From Pseudomonas sediminis (lineage in GTDB: Bacteria; Pseudomonadota; Gammaproteobacteria; Pseudomonadales; Pseudomonadaceae): 64,000 bases of DNA. Below the pieces are notes generated by a model that made no database searches, was not told the origin of the DNA, and saw nothing but the letters and a program-made list of their open reading frames with translations. Of this stretch, positions 53,362 to 60,030 are shown in pieces. Both the position numbers and the translations under genes were made by a program. Where the stretch lies: NCBI RefSeq assembly GCF_002741105.1, contig NZ_NIQU01000003.1, forward strand, positions 440,884 through 504,883, written 5' to 3'. How positions within the stretch are numbered: position 1 is the stretch's first letter; every line of letters starts with the position of its first letter.

Positions 53362-54301
53362 CCGTCTACCCGGCCCGGTACTGGTCACCGACTGCAACGG
53401 CCGAGTCAAGCACTCCAATTGCGATTTCAAGCGCCTGGCAGGTGCGGGCGCGGCCGAAGGCATGGACCAGTTCTTTCCGCCGCCCAGTCGCATCTTCCTG
53501 CAAACACACGCCTGGCCCCTGCTGCTGCGCAACGGCGAGTTCAGTGAGCTTTACCTGCAACTGCGATCAGAAAACGGCCAGTCGATACCCGTCATGACCA
53601 ACGCGCGCATCAGCGAAGTCGATGGCGCGCCGGAGGTCATCTGGCTGTTCTTCGTAGCCAAGGATCGCCAACGTTTCGAAGCAGAGCTGCTCAAGGCTCG
53701 TGAACAGGCGCAGGAAAGCGCGGCACAATTGGCCAGGGCCAACCTGGCGCTGCAGAGCGCCTATGCCCAGTTGGCCAACTACGCGGTTGAAATTCAGAGC
53801 GAAGCCGAGCAGCTTGCACAACTGAGTCATACCGACCCACTCACCGCGCTGAGCAATCGCAGAGCACTGTCTGTGCACGTCGAGCAGTGGATCGGCAGCG
53901 TCAGCGAGCTTACCTGGGGCAGCCTCCTGTTGATCGATATCGACCACTTCAAACAGATCAACGATCGCTTCGGCCACGCCGAGGGAGATCGAGTCCTGGT
54001 GGACATGGCGCAACATCTTCTGGTCAGCGTGCGCAGTGGCGACAGCGTGGTGCGCTACGGCGGCGAAGAGTTCGCAATATGGCTGCCCAACGCCGATCTC
54101 GATGAAGCCAGCGACATCGCCGGGCGCGTGCATGATCAGATCAAGGCGGTTGAGGTTGCCAACGAGTCGGTCACGGTAAGCATCGGCATCGCCAGCCTCA
54201 AACCATGTGAACATTATCTTGAGAACCTGCTGGCGGCAGCCGACAAAGCTCTCTACACCGCGAAAGCACAGGGAAGAAATCGCAGTATTCGGCATGAGTA
54301 A
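53348..54301 (+). CDS. PAS-GGDEF diguanylate cyclase (317 aa)
   Basis: Residues 1-110 form a PAS domain of the RsbP type (GPVLVTDCNGRVKHSN, FFPPPSRIFLQTHAWPLLLRNG). A helical stretch of about 110-165 rich in Gln and Ala is probably a signalling coiled coil. The GGDEF domain has LTALSNRRAL, DIDHFKQINDRFGHAEGD and the active site RYGGEEF near residue 238, with the product-inhibition site RSGD five residues before it. The active-site residues are intact, so it should make c-di-GMP. Start is GTG at 53348, with AGGGAG 9 bases upstream, overlapping the hydrolase gene by 14 bases. No membrane segment. Confidence 0.9.
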   Translation: MFYLDRLPGPVLVTDCNGRVKHSNCDFKRLAGAGAAEGMDQFFPPPSRIFLQTHAWPLLLRNGEFSELYLQLRSENGQSIPVMTNARISEVDGAPEVIWLFFVAKDRQRFEAELLKAREQAQESAAQLARANLALQSAYAQLANYAVEIQSEAEQLAQLSHTDPLTALSNRRALSVHVEQWIGSVSELTWGSLLLIDIDHFKQINDRFGHAEGDRVLVDMAQHLLVSVRSGDSVVRYGGEEFAIWLPNADLDEASDIAGRVHDQIKAVEVANESVTVSIGIASLKPCEHYLENLLAAADKALYTAKAQGRNRSIRHE

Positions 54302-54371
54302 CTGAGACACAGGGCGGGCCGGAATGCCCAGTCAGAAATGCCCTCTATACTTCTGCCACAGTGACAACAGG

Positions 54372-55121
54372 ATGTTCGTCGTGCCCAAACCCTTGCGCCT
54401 GCTCGCGGCCTTGCTGATCGTCGGAACAACATCAGCCAACGAGCCTATCAAGCTGTACATGCCGGACGCGCCGCCGCTAACCCTGCATCACTACGTGGGT
54501 GGCCATGGCATGGTGGGAGATGTGGTGCTGACTGCACTGGCCAGAATCGGCAAGCTCACCCATATCGTCGCCGAGCCCTGGCCACGCGCTCAAATACGGG
54601 TCGCCAAGGGCAAGGACATGTTGATCATCCCGCTGTCGCGCACACCCGAACGCGAGAGTATCTATACCTGGATTGCCCCGATCATGGAGTTGGAGCGCGC
54701 CTTCTTCAGCCTCGATGAGCCCGTCACCAGCTTCGCTCAGGCGCGTCAGCGCTACCGCCGCATCGGTGTTGGAATGGGAACGGCGCAGGTAGGCATCCTG
54801 CAACGCGAAGGTTTCAGCAACGAGCAGATCGTGCAACTGAAGCTGGGTGAAAACCCGGCCCATCTGCTCAGCCTTGGACGTATCGACGCCTGGTTCACCG
54901 GGATACCGGAGGCGCTGTATATCTGGGAAGCCTCGGCTTATCGCGAGCAGAATCTGCGCCAAAGCCCAACCCTGGCCAGCACCGGTCTGTATCTGGCCTG
55001 CTCGAGGGACTGCGATGCACAACTGGTCGAGCAGTTGCGCATCGCCATCAACCAACTGGAGCATGAAGGCGTCAGCATTCTCTTGCGCCAGGCCTATCTC
55101 CCTCTGCAGCCCGACCCATAG
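54372..55121 (+). CDS. Periplasmic solute-binding protein, family 3-like (about 249 aa)
   Basis: Signal peptide (RLLAALLIVGTTSA) then a small amino-acid-type binding fold (ANEPIKLYMPDAPPLTL..., RIGVGMGTAQVGILQREGF, ENPAHLLSLGRIDAWFTGIPEALY). No permease or ATPase gene is near, so it may serve a sensor or an unlinked transporter. It follows the diguanylate cyclase gene by 70 bases in the same direction. ATG 54372 has no good Shine-Dalgarno; a GTG at 54381 with AGGAT 8 bases before it is an equal candidate and keeps the signal peptide. Ligand unknown. Confidence 0.75.
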   Translation: MFVVPKPLRLLAALLIVGTTSANEPIKLYMPDAPPLTLHHYVGGHGMVGDVVLTALARIGKLTHIVAEPWPRAQIRVAKGKDMLIIPLSRTPERESIYTWIAPIMELERAFFSLDEPVTSFAQARQRYRRIGVGMGTAQVGILQREGFSNEQIVQLKLGENPAHLLSLGRIDAWFTGIPEALYIWEASAYREQNLRQSPTLASTGLYLACSRDCDAQLVEQLRIAINQLEHEGVSILLRQAYLPLQPDP

Positions 55122-55124
55122 TGC

Positions 55125-56345
55125 CTAGATCCCCTGCCGCCCCGGGTCCTCTGGCGGCTGCTCCTCTTCGATATCCTCGAGCGTCAATTCCAGCCCCCAA
55201 TCGCCTGGTGGGGTGACTTTGGCTGGCGCAACGGGCGCCGCCACCGACGCAGCGGCAGCAGGCGCAGGCCTGGCATTGGCAGGGTTGTCTCGATGCAGTT
55301 TGAGCTTCAAACGAACGTTGTTCGCCGAGTCGGCATTCTTCACCGCCTCCTCCTCATCGATTGCGCCTTCGTGCACCAGGTCGATCAGCGCCTGATCGAA
55401 GGTCTGCATGCCGAGGTTCTTGGATTTCTCCATGATTTCCTTGAGCTCGGAGAATTCGTTGCGCTTGATCAGGTCGCGCACCGTCGGCGTGCCCAGCATC
55501 ACCTCCACCGCTGCGCGGCGCTTGCCATCGACGGTCTTGACCAGGCGCTGGGAAACGAATGCCTTGAGGTTGTTACCCAGGTCGTTGAGCAGCTGCGGGC
55601 GGCGGTCTTCCGGGAAGAAGTTGATAATGCGGTCCAGCGCCTGATTGGCGTTGTTGGCGTGCAACGTGGAGATCGCCAGGTGCCCGGTGTCGGCAAAGGC
55701 CAGGGCATGCTCCATGGTTTCGCGGTCGCGGATCTCACCGATCAGAATCACGTCCGGTGCCTGACGCAGGGTGTTCTTCAATGCCGCATGGAAGCTGCGG
55801 GTGTCCACCCCCACCTCACGCTGATTGATGATCGACTTCTTGTGCCTGTGCACGTACTCCACCGGGTCTTCGATGGTGATGATGTGGCCGCCGCTGTTGC
55901 GGTTGCGGTAGTCGATCAACGCCGCCAGGGAGGTCGACTTGCCTGAGCCGGTACCGCCAACGAACAGCACCAGGCCGCGCTTTTCCATTACGGTACTGAG
56001 CAGCACTTCGGGCAGTTTCAGGTCTTCGAAGCGAGGAATATCCAGCTTGATGTTGCGCGCGACGATGGACACCTCGTTGCGTTGCTTGAAGATGTTGATG
56101 CGAAAACGCCCGACGCCTGCCAGGGAAATCGCCAGGTTCATCTCCAGTTCTCGCTCGAACTCCTCGCGCTGCGCGCTATCCATGATCGAATCGGCAATGG
56201 CCGCCACATCGCCCGCCTTCATTGGCTCCTGGCTCAGCGCCTTGAGCACGCCGTTGAACTTGGCGCAAGGCGGCGCACCGGTGGACAGATACAGATCGGA
56301 GCCATCCTGACTGGACAGGATTTTCAGCATTGCGTGGAGATCCAT
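55125..56345 (-). CDS. PilT/PilU-family type IV pilus ATPase with C-terminal extension (406 aa)
   Basis: Secretion ATPase of the GspE/PilT superfamily with an N-terminal PAS-like region (SSQDGSDLYLSTGAPP), Walker A FVGGTGSGKST, the Asp box ITIEDPVEY, Walker B DVILIGEIRDRETM and His box TLHANNANQALDRI. It is nearest PilU by eye, but the chain continues about 45 residues further with a Pro/Ala-rich linker and an acidic tail (LTLEDIEEEQPPEDP). No other pil genes are near. It would power pilus retraction or be an accessory to PilT; no direct evidence. The ATG at 56345 is chosen; in-frame codons further up (56387, 56507) give no conserved sequence. Confidence 0.85.
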   Translation of the reverse strand: MDLHAMLKILSSQDGSDLYLSTGAPPCAKFNGVLKALSQEPMKAGDVAAIADSIMDSAQREEFERELEMNLAISLAGVGRFRINIFKQRNEVSIVARNIKLDIPRFEDLKLPEVLLSTVMEKRGLVLFVGGTGSGKSTSLAALIDYRNRNSGGHIITIEDPVEYVHRHKKSIINQREVGVDTRSFHAALKNTLRQAPDVILIGEIRDRETMEHALAFADTGHLAISTLHANNANQALDRIINFFPEDRRPQLLNDLGNNLKAFVSQRLVKTVDGKRRAAVEVMLGTPTVRDLIKRNEFSELKEIMEKSKNLGMQTFDQALIDLVHEGAIDEEEAVKNADSANNVRLKLKLHRDNPANARPAPAAAASVAAPVAPAKVTPPGDWGLELTLEDIEEEQPPEDPGRQGI

Positions 56346-56494
56346 GGCGGCGTTTTCCGTGGGCACGATTGAAATACCATAGGCCATGATTCGCCCGCAT
56401 TGCGGATGAGGCATAGCCCACAAAATTGACGCCATTCTGCTGGCGCAATGAATGCTGGCACAATAGCGCCCTGACAGATTTGAGGAACCCATCA

Positions 56495-56773
56495 ATGGCA
56501 AAGGCAATGGCCCGCCACATCCTGGTCAAGACCGAAGCGGAAGCCGCCGCGCTGAAAAAGCGCATCGCTGCCGGCGAGGCCTTCGATGTGCTGGCGCGCA
56601 AGCATTCAACCTGCCCCTCCGGCAAGAAAGGCGGCGATCTTGGTGAAGTGCGTCCCGGGCAGATGGTGCGGGCGGTCGATCAGGTGATCTTCAAGAAGCC
56701 GCTGCGTGAAGTGCACGGCCCGGTGAAGACCCAGTTCGGCTATCACCTGATCCAGGTGTTCTACCGCGACTGA
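56495..56773 (+). CDS. ppiC: Parvulin-type peptidyl-prolyl isomerase C (92 aa)
   Basis: Single parvulin domain without signal peptide, like E. coli PpiC (parvulin 10). Contains ARHILVKTEAEA, the CPSGKKGGDLGEVRPGQMV signature and the C-terminal FGYHLIQVFYRD. Cytoplasmic proline isomerase; substrates unknown. GAGG 9 bases before the ATG fixes the start. Divergent from the PilU-like gene and convergent with the LysR gene. Confidence 0.93.
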   Translation: MAKAMARHILVKTEAEAAALKKRIAAGEAFDVLARKHSTCPSGKKGGDLGEVRPGQMVRAVDQVIFKKPLREVHGPVKTQFGYHLIQVFYRD

Positions 56774-56780
56774 GTCGTGC

Positions 56781-57692
56781 TCAGGCGCCTGGCTCGCCCA
56801 TGAATTCGACGATCTTGCTCCTGAGCCAGCGCTCGGCCGGGTCGTTGTCGGTCACCCCGCTCCAGACCATGGACAGATCCGAGTTGACCAGTTCGAAGGG
56901 CGGGTCATCAGCGCGCAGACTGGTCCCGTCGATCAGCGCCGCAGCAGCGAAATCAGGTACGGTCGCGAGCATTTCCGTACCCACGATGATCGAGCGCAAG
57001 CCACTGAACTGCGGCACAGCCAGTACTACGCGGCGTGAGCGATCCAGGCGCGCCAGGTCGTTGTCGATGTTGCCGCACAGATCGCCCGAGAACGACACCA
57101 GCGCATGCGGCCGCGAGCAGTACTCATCCAGCGTCAGTGAGCCCGGGCGGTCATCGCCACGCAGCACCTTGACCTTCATTTCGCGCAACTTGCGCCGCTT
57201 GGCGTTGGCCGGCAGTTCGGTGGTGTAGCTGACGCCAACGGAGATTTCCCCCGAGGCCAGCATCGACGACATCAGCAGGAAGTTGACCCTCCGCACCACG
57301 ATCACCACCTCCGGTGCCTCTTCACGGATCTGGTTGAGCAAAGCCGGGAACAGGCCGAACTCGGCGTCATCGGACAGGCCGATGCGGAAGGTGTCGCGGT
57401 TGGTCGCCGGGTTGAACTCACGGGCACGGCTGACCGCGCCCGAGATGGTGTCCATCGCCGGCTGCAACTCCTTGAGAATCGCCAGTGCCCGCGCCGTTGG
57501 CTCGAAGCCACGACCATTGCGTACTAGCAACGGGTCGTCGAACAGGTCACGCAAACGGGCCAGCGCCGCACTGACTGCCGGCTGGCCGAGAAACAGCTTC
57601 TCGGCCGCCCGGGTCAGGTTCTTTTCGAACATCAGGGTTTCGAAGATCACCAGCAGATTCAGGTCGACGCGGCGCAGGTCGTTGCGATTCAT
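56781..57692 (-). CDS. LysR-family transcriptional regulator (303 aa)
   Basis: N-terminal winged helix-turn-helix (VDLNLLVIFETLMFEKNLTRAAEKLFLGQPAVSAALARLR), with the usual helix followed by LFDDPLLVRNGRGFEPT, then a periplasmic-binding-like effector domain from about residue 95 (FRIGLSDDAEFGLFPALLNQIRE). The target is not evident: downstream is the convergent ppiC, upstream the DUF1348/TetR pair in the same direction. I do not recognise the specific regulator. Confidence 0.88.
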   Translation of the reverse strand: MNRNDLRRVDLNLLVIFETLMFEKNLTRAAEKLFLGQPAVSAALARLRDLFDDPLLVRNGRGFEPTARALAILKELQPAMDTISGAVSRAREFNPATNRDTFRIGLSDDAEFGLFPALLNQIREEAPEVVIVVRRVNFLLMSSMLASGEISVGVSYTTELPANAKRRKLREMKVKVLRGDDRPGSLTLDEYCSRPHALVSFSGDLCGNIDNDLARLDRSRRVVLAVPQFSGLRSIIVGTEMLATVPDFAAAALIDGTSLRADDPPFELVNSDLSMVWSGVTDNDPAERWLRSKIVEFMGEPGA

Positions 57693-57760
57693 CCAGAGGG
57701 CCTCGGGGCACAGGTTTATTGGCGCATTAAAGCAGCAACTCCCGTGCCCACATAGCCCGA

Positions 57761-58240
57761 TCAGAGCCCCAGTTCGGAGAGGCCTGGATGATCGTCAGGG
57801 CGACGCCCCTGAGGCCAGCGGAACTTGCGCTCGGACTCCAGGATCGGCAAGTCGTTGATGCAGGCATAGCGGTTGATCATCAGCCCGTCAGCACCAAACT
57901 CCCAGTTCTCGTTGCCGTAGGAGCGAAACCAGTTGCCCGAGTCATCACGCCATTCGTAGGCATAGCGCACGGCGATGCGATTGTCGGTGAATGCCCAGAG
58001 TTCCTTGATCAGACGGTACTCCAGCTCCTTGGCCCATTTGCGCTCGAGAAACGCCCGCGCCTGATCGCGGCCATTGGCGAACTCCACGCGGTTGCGCCAG
58101 CGCGTATCAAGGCTATAGACCAGCGCGACCTTGGCGGCATCACGGCTGTTCCAGCCGTCCTCGGCCAGGCGGACCTTCTCGATGGCGCTCTCGCGAGTGA
58201 ACGGCGGCAGCGGCGGACGAACCTCAGTATTTGACGACAT
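57761..58240 (-). CDS. DUF1348 / SnoaL-like protein (159 aa)
   Basis: Small NTF2-like fold of the DUF1348 family, marked by [62 protein letters not shown] and YGNENWEF. No enzymatic function is established for the family. Its start lies 9 bases after the stop of the TetR gene, so the two are one operon and the TetR protein probably controls it. Confidence 0.85.
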   Translation of the reverse strand: MSSNTEVRPPLPPFTRESAIEKVRLAEDGWNSRDAAKVALVYSLDTRWRNRVEFANGRDQARAFLERKWAKELEYRLIKELWAFTDNRIAVRYAYEWRDDSGNWFRSYGNENWEFGADGLMINRYACINDLPILESERKFRWPQGRRPDDHPGLSELGL

Positions 58241-58249
58241 GACGGCACC

Positions 58250-58840
58250 TCAGGCTTGCGGGGGGTTGGGCCCATCGCTGGGCGACAGGGATTGCAGAAG
58301 CAATTTCGCAGTACGGCCGGCGCTGTCGGCAGCATCCGCCTGGCCGGTAACCATGGCGACGGCGGTAGCGCCATCGATCAGCAGGAGAAACTGCCTGGCC
58401 ATTTCCTCAGGTTCGGCAAAGCCGCCAGCCGTAGTCAGCTCGTTCAGATAGGCCAACAGGCGCTGTTTGTGCAGCAGCGCCACAGCGCGGATCTCACTGT
58501 CGAGATCACCGATCTCACCCGCCGCATTGATAAAGGCGCAGCCGTGAAAGTCGGCTGCCGAAAACCAGCTACGCAGCAGGGGAAATACCGCCAGTAGCCG
58601 CTCGCTTGGCGAGCCGGCGGAAGTACCCGCGATGAACCACTGCATCCAGCGCTCATCACGCGCGCGCAGCGCAGCGGCAACCAATGCTTCCTTGGTCGAA
58701 TAGAGGCGGTAGATGCTTTTGCGCGCCACTCCGGATGCCTTGACGATGGCATCCATCCCGGTGGCATTGATACCGCCGGTATAGACCAGGCTTTCGGTGG
58801 TTTGCAGCAAGCGCTGCTGGATTGAGACGTCTTCGAGCAT
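58250..58840 (-). CDS. TetR-family regulator (196 aa)
   Basis: N-terminal helix-turn-helix (TTESLVYTGGINATGMDAIVKASGVARKSIYRLYSTKEALVAAAL), then an effector-binding helical domain. First gene of a two-gene unit with DUF1348. A 15-bp perfect inverted repeat with a 9-base spacer lies 14-52 bases before its start and is the probable operator. Confidence 0.9.
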   Translation of the reverse strand: MLEDVSIQQRLLQTTESLVYTGGINATGMDAIVKASGVARKSIYRLYSTKEALVAAALRARDERWMQWFIAGTSAGSPSERLLAVFPLLRSWFSAADFHGCAFINAAGEIGDLDSEIRAVALLHKQRLLAYLNELTTAGGFAEPEEMARQFLLLIDGATAVAMVTGQADAADSAGRTAKLLLQSLSPSDGPNPPQA

Positions 58841-58853
58841 GGTTCAAACCAAA

Positions 58854-58892
58854 GAGAATGATCGTTCTCAGCAAAATAGAACGATCATTCTC
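58854..58892. promoter_or_regulatory. Operator palindrome upstream of the TetR gene
   Basis: GAGAATGATCGTTCT (58854-58868) and its perfect inverted copy (58878-58892), spacer of 9 bases. Each half is itself nearly palindromic (GAATGATCGTTC), so it could take two TetR dimers. Confidence 0.75.
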
Positions 58893-58941
58893 AAAGGTCA
58901 AGCAAATGCATGGACCTCAGGCTGAGTCGCCCGACGAAACG

Positions 58942-59499
58942 TTAGCGACGAAGGCGGTATTCACTGAATCTCGCCGCCCCCCGCTCCATTGGCAGATCAA
59001 GTCCGTTGGCAAGGTAGGCGACCGTCCGATAAAAGCCTGCCAGCATCAATATCTCCAGAACCTGCTCGTCATCGAAGTAACCCCGGATGCGGGCGAACTC
59101 CTCATCGCTCAAAGTCGCTCGCTCGTGCAGCGCATCGACGGTGGCCAGTAGTGCGGCCTCTTCAAGCGACCACATTTCAGGGCGCAGGGGCCTGTCCAGC
59201 GTGGCGCTCACCTCCTCCCGGCTCAAGCCAGCCGCTTTGCCGAAGGTCGTTACATGCACACCCCACTCGTACTCGCACCCGGTCAATGCGCAGCATCTGT
59301 CGATGACCAGCTCACGCTGACGTAGCGTCAGCAGCTTGCCGTCCAACAGAGCGCCCGCAGTGAACTTGTTCCATGCGCGTCTACTCCTCGCCAGGGTTGT
59401 GAATAGCAGCAGTGGCGGCACACCTGCACCCATGACTCTGTCGAAAGAAGACCGGATTTCCTCGGTATAAGGCTTGTTCAGTGCTGCAATTCTGGTCAT
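58942..59499 (-). CDS. Carboxymuconolactone decarboxylase/AhpD-like protein (185 aa)
   Basis: AhpD-like all-helical fold. The motif RQRELVIDRCCALTGCEYEWGVHV (about 62-85) carries a Glu, the CxxxxC-like pair and the His seen in this superfamily, with the first Cys doubled. Members act as peroxidases with redox-active cysteines or as decarboxylases. GGAG before the ATG at 59499 (7 bases) is better spaced than for 59505. Divergent from an HxlR regulator gene, its probable controller. Confidence 0.85.
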   Translation of the reverse strand: MTRIAALNKPYTEEIRSSFDRVMGAGVPPLLLFTTLARSRRAWNKFTAGALLDGKLLTLRQRELVIDRCCALTGCEYEWGVHVTTFGKAAGLSREEVSATLDRPLRPEMWSLEEAALLATVDALHERATLSDEEFARIRGYFDDEQVLEILMLAGFYRTVAYLANGLDLPMERGAARFSEYRLRR

Positions 59500-59516
59500 G
59501 CTCATTCTCCGCTATC

Positions 59517-59555
59517 GAATATGTAGCAAGAGTATCGCTACAGAATATGTAGCAA
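59517..59555. promoter_or_regulatory. Repeat in the HxlR/AhpD-like intergenic region
   Basis: GAATATGTAGCAA occurs twice (59517-59529 and 59543-59555), 26 bases apart. Between them TGTAGC (59522-59527) and GCTACA (59537-59542) form an inverted repeat. Likely the HxlR binding site controlling both divergent genes. Confidence 0.6.
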
Positions 59556-59588
59556 ACAAGAGCAATAAATAGGGGTGATAAGCGCAGC

Positions 59589-59903
59589 ATGACTTCATCG
59601 ATTCTCAGCGGGCGCCGCCCGATCATGGCGCTGCTCGATCTGCTCGGGCAGAAATGGGCGCTGCGCATTCTCTGGGAACTACGCGATGGCGCACTCAGCT
59701 CCAGGGCGCTGCGAAGTGCATCGGGGGATATATCGCCAACGGTACTGCAGAGTCGAATCAACGAGTTACGCGCCGCAGGTCTGATCGAGTCAGGCGATAA
59801 GGGCTATGCACTCACACCTCTGGGGACGGAACTGACGAAAACCTTCCTGCCGCTCTATCGCTTCGCCGATAAGTGGGCAAATCAGCTGCATGAGATTCCG
59901 TAA
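59589..59903 (+). CDS. HxlR-family transcriptional regulator (104 aa)
   Basis: Winged helix of the HxlR/MarR-like type with LLGQKWALRILWELRDGALSSRALRSASGDISPTVLQSRINELRAAGLIE and the wing YALTPLGTEL. HxlR regulators often sense reactive aldehydes or thiols and control detoxification genes; this one has no cysteine in the helix-turn-helix region, so the signal is unclear. Divergent from the AhpD-like gene. Confidence 0.88.
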   Translation: MTSSILSGRRPIMALLDLLGQKWALRILWELRDGALSSRALRSASGDISPTVLQSRINELRAAGLIESGDKGYALTPLGTELTKTFLPLYRFADKWANQLHEIP

Positions 59904-60030
59904 CGGTAGAGCGCAAGTTCGTTACGGCGATGCGAGTCAACGACCAGGCTGGAGCGAACATTGATGACAAAAGGCGTGGCCTCCTTCACTATCCGCTGGC
60001 AATTTGCCTCCAACACCATAACAACAGCTA

